Source: Planctomycetota bacterium (GTDB lineage Bacteria > Planctomycetota > Phycisphaerae > UBA1845 > PWPN01). Taken from it: a stretch of DNA of 12,058 bases. Under the pieces are notes generated by a model that made no database searches, was not told the DNA's origin, and saw nothing but the letters and a program-made list of their open reading frames with translations. Numbering within the stretch: the first letter of the stretch is position 1; each line of letters begins with the position of its first letter. Below, piece by piece: positions 1 to 6,921 of the stretch. The stretch spans positions 1 through 12,058 of the forward strand of contig JACQVT010000785.1 in NCBI GenBank assembly GCA_016209665.1, read 5' to 3'. The translations under genes and the position numbers were made by a program.

Positions 1-1263
1 GCGAATTCCGCCAGCTTGCAGATTTCCAATTGCAGTCCGTCTGACCAAGCGGACTACCGTTGCGTGGTCTCGGGCTACTGCGGCACTCAGACGTCCGGCG
101 CGGCGACGCTAACGGTAGTCCAGGCCCCTCCCATCAGCTTCTTCGAGGACTGGGACGGCTACGCCGAGGGGGCGAACGACCCCGCTTACGTCGCCCGCTG
201 GCAGACCATCACCGGGCTCAACCGCTACGACATCTGGGTCGGAGCCTATGATGAGTTTTCGCCGCCGAACTCAGCCAAGGTCAGGCTGGATCAGGCAATC
301 GGCATTTCCCACCCGCTGGGTCCCGAGCTGAGCGCGGTGGTCCCTGGAGCCGACCAGGTCCGGGGCACCGACGCCGACCCGCTGGAGCTGCTGGTCAAGC
401 TGTATCTGCAATACACCAACCTCGACACCGCGGACGTGTTCGCCGAGGTGTCGATGGGCAATGTGCGCGCACCGTCGGGTAACAGCGGGACCGTGCTCCC
501 GGTCCTGGCGTTCGGGTTGACGGCCGGGATGCACGGGCCGGCCGCCTATCCGCGGTTTTTCGACGGCCGGAACTGGAACCATGTGACCGGGGTAACGATC
601 GGCGGCGGCCACAACGATCTCAAGATGACCGTCCGGACCGCTTCGGTACAGTTACAGGGCCTGCGTTCTGCCGTCGGGTCGGCCACGCTGAACCGGCTCT
701 ACACGGGAGGCTTCGACCGGCTCTCGCTCAGGACCGTCTACAACACCCAGAAGTGGCGATCGATCAGCGACGTGAGCCTGACGGGCGGCGCGATCAAGGC
801 GCCGTTGTCCGTCAGCGCGGGGCCGGACAAGCAGATCACCATGGGCGGCGCGACGGTCCTGGAAGGCGCGGTGAGCGGAGGAACACCGCCCTACTCCATC
901 GAGTGGTCGCCGGCCGATGGGCTGGATAACCCGCAACTGCTGCAGCCGACGGCTTCGCCGACCATCACCACCGTCTACACGTTAACAGTCACCGACTCGA
1001 TGAGCGATTCGGATAGCGATTCCGTGCTGGTCACCGTGTCGGGCCCTGACATACCGTGCGACTTCCACGTCGACGGCGACGTCGACATGGACGATTTCGC
1101 CGTGCTGCAACGCTGCCTGGGCGTGTCCAATCCGTCGCAGCATCCGACGTGCTGGGTGGCTGATTTGAACAACAGCGGCTCGATCACCGCAGACGACGTC
1201 GCGCTCTTCATCAATTGCCTGACGGGGCCGGACATTCCAGGCGACGCAAACTGTCTCCGGTAA
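1..1263 (+). CDS. Multi-domain surface protein, 3' part (Ig-like, jelly-roll-like, PKD-like, dockerin-like)
   Basis: The reading frame is open from base 1, so the gene starts outside the window and 420 C-terminal residues are visible. Residues 1-40 are the end of an immunoglobulin-like domain (a D-x-A-D-Y-x-C core and a run of small beta residues). Residues about 43-265 look like a jelly-roll or LamG-like beta domain, similar in style to the PEP-CTERM protein at 10074-10796. Residues about 269-347 are PKD-like (AGPDKQ start, GGTPPYSIEWSP, TVYTLTVTD), ending in an Asp-Ser run. Residues about 350-420 hold two EF-hand-like calcium loops (D-x-DGDVD-x-DDF near 357-367; D-L-N-N-S-G-S-I-T-x-D-D at 388-399) and a closing CLTGPDIPGDANC. 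This tail is typical of Planctomycetota exported proteins and resembles dockerin, but binding to a cohesin is not shown. The product is probably secreted or on the cell surface; its exact role is unknown. Confidence 0.85.
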   Translation, partial: ANSASLQISNCSPSDQADYRCVVSGYCGTQTSGAATLTVVQAPPISFFEDWDGYAEGANDPAYVARWQTITGLNRYDIWVGAYDEFSPPNSAKVRLDQAIGISHPLGPELSAVVPGADQVRGTDADPLELLVKLYLQYTNLDTADVFAEVSMGNVRAPSGNSGTVLPVLAFGLTAGMHGPAAYPRFFDGRNWNHVTGVTIGGGHNDLKMTVRTASVQLQGLRSAVGSATLNRLYTGGFDRLSLRTVYNTQKWRSISDVSLTGGAIKAPLSVSAGPDKQITMGGATVLEGAVSGGTPPYSIEWSPADGLDNPQLLQPTASPTITTVYTLTVTDSMSDSDSDSVLVTVSGPDIPCDFHVDGDVDMDDFAVLQRCLGVSNPSQHPTCWVADLNNSGSITADDVALFINCLTGPDIPGDANCLR

Positions 1264-1380
1264 TGGTCCGGCTGCGAGAAATCAAAGCGGACGCACCTTG
1301 TTTTGACGCTAGAATGTCTCGATCGTGTCGGCGGGGAGATGTGTTGCCGGATGCCCGGACGACCGGTCACGCACCGATCT

Positions 1381-1408
1381 TTGACATTCCTCCATCTGAC
1401 GTAACAAT
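1381..1408 (+). promoter_or_regulatory. Candidate sigma-70-type promoter, leaderless layout
   Basis: A perfect -35 hexamer TTGACA (1381-1386) is followed after 16 nt by AACAAT (1403-1408), a 4/6 match to the -10 box. Only six bases (1409-1414) separate the -10 from the permease ATG at 1415, and no Shine-Dalgarno sequence lies there. If used, transcription would begin at or next to the start codon. This rests on pattern matching alone. Confidence 0.4.
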
Positions 1409-1414
1409 GGCGGC

Positions 1415-2560
1415 ATGAGGACGCTCGGGCTGATTGTGCGCGAGGCGCTGTACCGCAAGCTGAGCTTCGGGCTGGGGCTGTTGGGCGTGGCCGCGGCGGT
1501 GGCGCTGTTCGTGTTTTTTTTCACCGCGGGCGAGGCCTCACGGCGGGAGACGGCCCGGCTGACGCGCAACATGGGCCTCAACCTGCGGATCATCCCCAAG
1601 GACACGGACATGGACCGCTTCTGGCTGGTCGGCTTTTCCGACCGGACCATGCCCGAGGACTACGTGCATCGCCTGGCCGCCCATTCCGGCCTGAACTATT
1701 CGCACCTGCTGCCCACGCTGAAGCGCAGGATGCAATGGCGCGGCACCGAGGTCATCCTCGTGGGTACGCTGCCGGAGATGTCCGCCGTTGACCGACAGGA
1801 ATCGCCGATGACCCTTGCCGCCAAGCCCGGGGCCGCCTGGCTCGGCTACGAGCTGGCCCGGCGGTTCGGCGTCGAGAAGAACGACACCATCGACCTGCTG
1901 GGCAAAACCCTCACGGTGGCGGGCACGCTCCCCGAGAGCGGCAGCGAGCAGGACGCCTCGATCTTCGCTCAGCTTCATGACGTGCAGGCCATGGTGAAGA
2001 CCGAGGGCGCGATCAACGAGATTCAGGCCCTCAACTGCGTCTGCTTCGACACCGACCGCGATGCCCTAGAGGTGCTGCGCGAGCAACTCGCCTCGGCTCT
2101 GCCCGACGCCAAAGTGCTTCAGATCCGCCCCATCGCCGATGCCCGCGAGAAACAGCGGCGGCTGGTCGAGGACTATCTGGCGGTGATCATTCCGTTCATC
2201 GTGGTGGTGTGTGCGGCCTGGCTGGGCGTGCTGGCGATGATGAACGTCCGCGAGCGGCGGTGCGAGATCGGGATTCTTCGGGCACTGGGTTACGGTTCGG
2301 GGACGGTAGCGTCGCTGTTCCTCGGCCGAGCCGCCGTGGTGGGCATCGTGGGCGGCGCGCTGGGATTCGCAGTGGGCACGGCCCTCGCCCTGACCTACGG
2401 GCCGCAGGTGTTCAAGGTGACGGGGCAGGCGATCCGACCGATGTACGCGCTGCTGGTCTGGTCGGTACTGGCGGCGCCGGCGTTCGCCGGCTTGGCGGCC
2501 GTCATCCCGACGATGCTGGCGGTCACACAAGACCCCGCCGTCACGCTGAGGGACACGTAG
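1415..2560 (+). CDS. ABC transporter permease, FtsX/MacB type
   Basis: This is a 381-residue inner-membrane permease. One membrane segment is at about residues 18-38, then a large extracytoplasmic MacB-like domain (about 39-254, with Cys208 and Cys210), then three membrane segments at about 255-277, 299-328 and 343-368. The cytoplasmic motif after the second segment, RERRCEIGILRALGYG (279-294), is the FtsX-family coupling-helix signature, and the tail DPAVTLRD is typical of the family. Members work as homo- or heterodimers with a LolD/MacB-type ATPase, using ATP to move the periplasmic domain; they act in lipoprotein sorting, efflux or envelope remodelling. The substrate cannot be told from sequence. 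The ATPase gene starts four bases after this stop, so the two form one transporter. The ATG at 1415 keeps a normal N terminus (MRTLGLIVREAL); no ribosome binding site is seen. Confidence 0.9.
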   Translation: MRTLGLIVREALYRKLSFGLGLLGVAAAVALFVFFFTAGEASRRETARLTRNMGLNLRIIPKDTDMDRFWLVGFSDRTMPEDYVHRLAAHSGLNYSHLLPTLKRRMQWRGTEVILVGTLPEMSAVDRQESPMTLAAKPGAAWLGYELARRFGVEKNDTIDLLGKTLTVAGTLPESGSEQDASIFAQLHDVQAMVKTEGAINEIQALNCVCFDTDRDALEVLREQLASALPDAKVLQIRPIADAREKQRRLVEDYLAVIIPFIVVVCAAWLGVLAMMNVRERRCEIGILRALGYGSGTVASLFLGRAAVVGIVGGALGFAVGTALALTYGPQVFKVTGQAIRPMYALLVWSVLAAPAFAGLAAVIPTMLAVTQDPAVTLRDT

Positions 2561-2563
2561 ACC

Positions 2564-3244
2564 ATGGTCGAACTGCAACAGGTCAGCAAGCGTTTTCGCG
2601 GCCGGGCGGGTGAAGTCATCGCCCTGGCGGAGGTGGACCTGCACGTTGCGCCCGGTGAGTTCGTGGTCGTCCGCGGCCCCAGCGGCAGCGGCAAGACGAC
2701 GCTGCTGCTGGCGCTCGGGGGCATGCTGCGGCCGACCGGCGGCAAGGTGCTCGTGAACGGCGTCGACGTGTATGCCCTGACGGAGCGCGAGCGGGCCCGC
2801 TTCCGCGGTGAGAACATCGGCTTCGTGTTCCAGATGTTCCACCTGGTGCCCTACCTGACGGTGCTGGAGAACGTGGCCCTGGCAGCGACCGCGGGCCGCA
2901 CCTCAACTGTGTGGGCGGCGGCGGGGGAACTGCTCGGCCGGCTGGGCCTCTCGCCCAGAGAGCGGCACCTCCCGTCGGAACTCAGCGCGGGCGAGCGACA
3001 GCGCGTGGCCGTCTCGCGGGCGCTGCTCAACCACCCCAAGCTCGTGTTGGCCGACGAGCCCACCGGCAATCTCGACCCGGACAACGCCGCCGAGGTCTTC
3101 GAGGGCCTGGCCGTCTTCCACCGCCGGGGCGGCACGGTCGTCGTGGTCACGCACGGCACCACCGCGGACCACCACGCCAACCGCATCGTCCACCTCCGCG
3201 ACGGCCGCATCGATGGGGGCTCGGGCGAGAAGCGAATGGCATGA
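2564..3244 (+). CDS. ABC transporter ATP-binding protein, LolD/MacB family
   Basis: This 226-residue cytoplasmic ATPase has all the expected elements: Walker A GPSGSGKTT (38-46), Q-loop Gln90 in FVFQMFHLVPYLTVLEN, signature LSAGE (140-144), Walker B LVLADEPTGNLD (160-171) with Glu165, and H-loop His197 in VVVVTHG. The FQ-x-F-x-LVPYLTV-x-ENV segment and ADEPTGNLD place it in the LolD/MacB/FtsE group, at the usual length. It powers the permease encoded just upstream. The signature reads LSAGE where LSGGQ is canonical; such variants occur in active members. A possible ribosome binding site GAGGGA (2548-2553) lies 10 nt before the ATG, inside the end of the permease gene, which suggests coupled translation. 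The C-terminal GGSGEKRMA is a short unstructured tail. Confidence 0.92.
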   Translation: MVELQQVSKRFRGRAGEVIALAEVDLHVAPGEFVVVRGPSGSGKTTLLLALGGMLRPTGGKVLVNGVDVYALTERERARFRGENIGFVFQMFHLVPYLTVLENVALAATAGRTSTVWAAAGELLGRLGLSPRERHLPSELSAGERQRVAVSRALLNHPKLVLADEPTGNLDPDNAAEVFEGLAVFHRRGGTVVVVTHGTTADHHANRIVHLRDGRIDGGSGEKRMA

Positions 3245-3246
3245 TC

Positions 3247-3253
3247 GAGGTGG
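3247..3253 (+). promoter_or_regulatory. Ribosome binding site for the small coiled-coil gene
   Basis: GAGGTGG lies four bases before a GTG at 3258. It supports GTG 3258 over the in-frame ATG at 3276, which would be too far away. Confidence 0.5.
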
Positions 3254-3257
3254 CGGT

Positions 3258-3446
3258 GTGACCCTTCAAAACGACATGGAGCTGGCCAACACGCGAGTGA
3301 AGCTGGGAGAGCTTGAAGAGCGCTATCAGCAACTCCGAGACGATACTGCCGAGGATGAGCACCTGCGGGAGCTGACGCTGTTCTCGCTCCGGCGGTTGAT
3401 CAATCAACTCAGGGAAGAAATCGCCCGCTACGAGGCTCATCAGTGA
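3258..3446 (+). CDS. Small coiled-coil protein of unknown function
   Basis: This is a 62-residue, highly charged, helical protein starting at GTG 3258: N-terminal MTLQNDMELANTRVKLGELE, then a variable middle, then RELTLFSLRRLINQLREEIA near the C terminus. Leucines and charged residues are spaced as in a coiled coil, with no signal peptide or membrane segment, so it is predicted cytoplasmic. The pattern 'ELANTR-x-KL-x-x-LE-x-RY ... RELTL-x-SL-x-RLINQL-x-EEIARYE' looks to me like a widespread uncharacterised family of about 60-residue proteins; this is from memory, not a search. It starts 13 bp after the ATPase gene, so it is likely co-transcribed with the transporter, but nothing links it to transport. 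No function is assigned. Confidence 0.75.
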   Translation: MTLQNDMELANTRVKLGELEERYQQLRDDTAEDEHLRELTLFSLRRLINQLREEIARYEAHQ

Positions 3447-3643
3447 GGATGCTCCTTGACGGCGTCGTGTCGCCAGCCCACACTATCCCATGAGTTGGCA
3501 CGATAGTGCAGGCGGACAAGTTTAGATTCGGCCGACTCGACCGTGGCCCAGAACAACCGGTCATCCCACCAAGCGGGGCTCGCACGCGCGTTTCGCGCTG
3601 GTAAGAAGAACGGTTTGGCGCTACAGTGATAGTGTTCGCACAC
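3440..3643 (-). CDS. Doubtful small gene or gene fragment, Tudor/Agenet-like
   Basis: A minus-strand frame of 67 codons begins at a GTG (3643) and ends at TGA (3440-3442), overlapping the end of the coiled-coil gene by 7 bp in tail-to-tail fashion. The middle reads roughly AWWDDRLFWATVESAE followed by VRLHYRANSWDSVGW. That resembles the small beta-barrel pattern 'W-x-x-x-W-x-A-x-V ... V-x-L-H-Y-x-G ... W-D-x-W' of Tudor/Agenet/MBT-type domains. There is no clear start or ribosome binding site, and the frame stays open upstream, so this may be a decayed remnant or chance. It fills most of the spacer between the two plus-strand gene groups. Confidence 0.25.
   Translation of the reverse strand: MCEHYHCSAKPFFLPARNARASPAWWDDRLFWATVESAESKLVRLHYRANSWDSVGWRHDAVKEHPH
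3480..3635. repeat. Inverted repeat ACACTATC / GATAGTG(T), three copies
   Basis: ACACTATC at 3480-3487 is matched by GATAGTG at 3502-3508 (7-bp stem, 14-base loop) and by GATAGTGT at 3628-3635 (8 bp, exact). All three lie in the spacer upstream of the propeller gene. They could be operator half-sites or alternative hairpins, or coincidence; their use is unknown. Confidence 0.35.
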
Positions 3644-3673
3644 AGAGTCCGGTTCCGGATCGGACCGACATGC

Positions 3674-3677
3674 GGAG
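3674..3677 (+). promoter_or_regulatory. Ribosome binding site for the propeller gene
   Basis: GGAG lies seven bases before ATG 3685. The in-frame ATG at 3670 has no comparable motif, so 3685 is the preferred start. Confidence 0.5.
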
Positions 3678-3684
3678 CTTGGTG

Positions 3685-6600
3685 ATGAGTAGACACCGCG
3701 ATCTGAATGTTAGGGGACGGGGCTGCTGGGCGGGGCTGGCGATGGTGGTGCTTGTAGTTGCACCTCAAGCACTCGCCGCTGAGAAAGCCGGCGGCGAAGC
3801 TGCCTTGGTCCAGCGGCTGGTGGAGCAGACGGGGGTGTCGCAGGGCGTCTGCGCCGTGGTGGGCGGGCAGGATGGCGGGCTGGCCCTGGCGCTGGGGAAA
3901 CGGTCGCAGTTCCTGGTTCACGTCTGGGAGCCCGAGGCGGCCACCGCGGGCTCGGTGGGCCGGATGCTGGACGAGCAGGGCTTGTACGGCCGTCGCGTGA
4001 TCGTGGAACGGGGCACGCTCAACCGGTTGCCCTACGCGGATAACACGATCGACCTGGTGCTGGCGTTGGGCTTGAAGGATGACGACCTCGGTCACCTGGC
4101 GGCGGCGGAGGTGCTGCGCGTGCTCCGGCCGGAGGGCAAGGCGGTCGTCGGCCGCAGTGCTGGCTTGCATGGCCCGGCGGACAAGCTGTCGCGCGGCCGG
4201 CTCGAACGGTGGCTCGCGGCCACGAAGATTGAGCCGGCCGCCGTTCACGACGAGGATGGCGATCTGTGGGCCGAACTGACCAAGCCACCCATGCAAGGCG
4301 TCGACGACTGGAGCCACTGGGAGCACCGCCCTGACAACAACCCCGTTTCGACCGACGCGGTCATCACGGCCCCATACATGACGCAGTGGTTCGGGCAGCC
4401 GTACTACATCACCATGCCGGCGATCACCACGGCGTCGGCGGGACGGCTGTTCCTGGCCATGGGCCACATCGCCCACCACGAGCGCGAAGAGTCGTGGCTG
4501 AACACACTGATGGCTACCAACGGCTACAACGGCACGGTGCTGTGGACGCGCAAGCTGCCGGACGGCTACCTGGCCCATCGCTCGGCGTTCGTCGCGACCC
4601 CGGACACGTTCTACATGATCGACCCCACGGGCGGCGGCTGTCTGATGCTGGACCCGAAGACCGGCGAGGAGAAGGATCGAATCCGGGTGCCCGAGGTCCG
4701 CGGCGAATGGAAGTGGATGGCGCTGCACGACGGCGTGCTGTTCGCGCTGGCCGGCGAGGAGAAGGACCCCGCCGAAACCACCGTCGTGCGGAGTCAACGG
4801 CCTCAGTGGAGCTGGCACGAACTGAGCAACGGCTACTACACGCCGCAGGTGCCGTGGGGCTTCGGCAGGACCATCCTGGCCTACGACGTGGCCAAGTGCC
4901 GGCTGCTGTGGAAGCACGACGAGGACAAGCCGATCGACTCGCGGGCAATGGTGATCGGCGGGGAGCGGCTGGTCTTCTATGGCCCCGAATCGCGCGTCGG
5001 CTGCCTGCACCTCAAGACGGGCCACCTCCGCTGGGCGAACGACGATCCGAAGATCCGCAGGCTCATCGAGGAGCCGGGCCGAGGATTGACCTCCACGCCG
5101 GGATTCAAGTCGGCCTGCTTCGCGATCTACACGCCTAAGGCCGTGGTTTACGAGGGCCAGACCAAGATGAACGTGGTAGCTGTCTCGCTGGACGACGGCA
5201 AGATGCTTTGGCACCACAAAAAATCGACGAACAACCCCAACATGCTATACCTCGACGATCGGTTGCTGGTGGGCATCGGCGCGGAGGGCAGCACGCTCGC
5301 CGTCGACCCCGCGACGGGCGAGAAGATCGAGGACCTGGGCTTCAAGAAGCGCTCCTGCACGCGGCTGACCGCCACGCCGGACTCGCTGTTCTGCCGCGGC
5401 TGGCCGGAGGGCCTGACCCGCTACGACCGCGTCAACAAGCAGGTGGTATTCAACGGCGCGTTCCGACCAGCCTGCAACGACGGCATGATCGGGACCAACG
5501 GCCTGCTGTACGGCGGCCCCTGGACGTGCGACTGCAACCTGTCGCTCATGGGCCGCATCGCGATGTGCTCGGCCGGCGGGTTCGATTTCGAACGACGGGC
5601 CACGGACGAGGAACGACTTGAACTCGGCCGGGGCGATATTTCCCAGGTCGCTCCGCTGGAGGCCTCGGACACGGACTGGGCCACGTACCGCGCGAACGCC
5701 GACCACACCGCCAGTACGCCGGCGGCTGTCGCGTCCAAGGCATCGAAGGCCTGGGAATGGAAGGCCGGTTCCGCAGCCCAGATCACCGCGCCCACGTCGG
5801 CGGGCGGCCTGATCTTCGTGGGCGACAGCAACGGCCGGGTGCACGCGATCGACGCCGCCGGCGGGACGACGAAGTGGTCGTTCCTCACCGCCGGCCCCAT
5901 CATGCAACCGCCCACGATCGCCAGCGGGCGGGCCTACGCCGGCTCAGGCGACGGCTACATCTACGCCCTCGAGGCCGCGACGGGGCGGATGCTCTGGCGG
6001 TTCCGGGCGTCACCGGTCGAGCGGCGGATCATGGTCTACGGCTCGCTGTGCTCGACCTGGCCGGTGAACACCGGCGTTCTGGTCAAGGATGGCGTGGCCT
6101 ACGCGGCGGCGGGGATCATCGACTATGACGGCACCTACGTGTACGCCCTCGATGCGATCACGGGCAGAATCAAGTGGCAGAACGTCACCTCGGGCCACCT
6201 CGACAAGAAGCTCGGCAAGGGCGTCTCCGCTCAGGGCAACTTGACCATCGCGGGCGGGCGGTTGTGGATGCCGGGCGGCAACGTGGTCTCGCCGGCGGCC
6301 TATGATCTGAGGACAGGCGAGTACGTGGGCGACGGACCGGGCAACGGTTCGCCGCGGGCCAACCGCGGCGAGGAGATCGGCGTGCTCAAAGGCCGCTACC
6401 TGGTCTTCGGCGGGCGGTTGCGGTATTCCGCCCGCGAAAACGTGGTCAATCCCGAGCGGTTCGTCTCCGCGGCCCTGCGGGTTGACGGCGGGATCGGCGG
6501 CGGCGTACCGATCAACGGCGGCAAGATTCCGCCCGCCTGGAACGACGATCGCATCGTATGCGTCGATGGTCGCAGCACGGTGCCGGTGTGTTTCAAGACG

Positions 6601-6921
6601 TCGACGCTGGAGGCGTTGGCCAGCACGGGCGACGCCAAAAAGCAACTGGACCAACCTGTGTGGCAGGCGGCGGGGTTCGAGGGAAGCGATACGGTTTCGC
6701 TGGCCCTGGCCTCGAACGGCGTGGTGGCGGTCCGCGAGCAACCGCGGCCCCGCAACCGCTGGTCGCAGTGGCGGGTGGCGTGCCTGAACCCCGACGACGG
6801 GCGGCCCGCGTGGGAGCAGAACCTGCCGGCACCCGCGTCGCCCGGCGGACTGTTGATCGATCGCGACGGTCGGGTCATTGTCACCCTGAACGACGGAAAC
6901 ATGGTGTGTTATGGGGGTTGA
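3685..6921 (+). CDS. Secreted PQQ-like beta-propeller protein with N-terminal methyltransferase-like domain
   Basis: This encodes 1078 residues. An N-terminal signal peptide (basic region, then AMVVLVVAPQALA, cleavage near residue 31) predicts export. Residues about 40-155 follow a class I methyltransferase pattern: a glycine loop GGQDGG (60-65), an acidic residue after the second strand (VWEPE), LPYADNTIDLVLAL, and RVLRPEGKAV (145-154). From about 205 on come PQQ/quinoprotein-like blade motifs, for example near 399 (AYDVAKCRLLWKH), 497, 719 (VHAIDAAGGTTKW), 759 (IYALEAATGRMLW), 819 and 1031. His-rich conserved-looking patches DDWSHWEHRPDNNP (207-220) and GHIAHHERE (260-268) could bind metal. 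There is no c-type heme motif. The fusion looks like a Planctomycetota family; the substrate and activity are unknown. Its gene overlaps the next by 11 bp, implying coupled translation. Start 3670 would add five residues. Confidence 0.85.
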   Translation: MSRHRDLNVRGRGCWAGLAMVVLVVAPQALAAEKAGGEAALVQRLVEQTGVSQGVCAVVGGQDGGLALALGKRSQFLVHVWEPEAATAGSVGRMLDEQGLYGRRVIVERGTLNRLPYADNTIDLVLALGLKDDDLGHLAAAEVLRVLRPEGKAVVGRSAGLHGPADKLSRGRLERWLAATKIEPAAVHDEDGDLWAELTKPPMQGVDDWSHWEHRPDNNPVSTDAVITAPYMTQWFGQPYYITMPAITTASAGRLFLAMGHIAHHEREESWLNTLMATNGYNGTVLWTRKLPDGYLAHRSAFVATPDTFYMIDPTGGGCLMLDPKTGEEKDRIRVPEVRGEWKWMALHDGVLFALAGEEKDPAETTVVRSQRPQWSWHELSNGYYTPQVPWGFGRTILAYDVAKCRLLWKHDEDKPIDSRAMVIGGERLVFYGPESRVGCLHLKTGHLRWANDDPKIRRLIEEPGRGLTSTPGFKSACFAIYTPKAVVYEGQTKMNVVAVSLDDGKMLWHHKKSTNNPNMLYLDDRLLVGIGAEGSTLAVDPATGEKIEDLGFKKRSCTRLTATPDSLFCRGWPEGLTRYDRVNKQVVFNGAFRPACNDGMIGTNGLLYGGPWTCDCNLSLMGRIAMCSAGGFDFERRATDEERLELGRGDISQVAPLEASDTDWATYRANADHTASTPAAVASKASKAWEWKAGSAAQITAPTSAGGLIFVGDSNGRVHAIDAAGGTTKWSFLTAGPIMQPPTIASGRAYAGSGDGYIYALEAATGRMLWRFRASPVERRIMVYGSLCSTWPVNTGVLVKDGVAYAAAGIIDYDGTYVYALDAITGRIKWQNVTSGHLDKKLGKGVSAQGNLTIAGGRLWMPGGNVVSPAAYDLRTGEYVGDGPGNGSPRANRGEEIGVLKGRYLVFGGRLRYSARENVVNPERFVSAALRVDGGIGGGVPINGGKIPPAWNDDRIVCVDGRSTVPVCFKTSTLEALASTGDAKKQLDQPVWQAAGFEGSDTVSLALASNGVVAVREQPRPRNRWSQWRVACLNPDDGRPAWEQNLPAPASPGGLLIDRDGRVIVTLNDGNMVCYGG

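Noticed and set aside
3409..5217. Long minus-strand open frame of about 602 codons opposite the propeller gene
   Set aside because: It is rich in Arg, His and Gln without domain motifs, while the plus strand carries clear methyltransferase-like and propeller motifs. GC-rich coding DNA commonly leaves the antisense frame open.
5527..5535. Cys-Asp-Cys in the propeller protein, considered as part of a heme site
   Set aside because: There is no CxxCH motif in the protein, so c-type heme attachment is not supported.
5579..5596. Palindrome GTTCGATTTCGAAC, considered as a tRNA T-arm or operator
   Set aside because: It lies within the propeller coding sequence, and no cloverleaf could be built around it.
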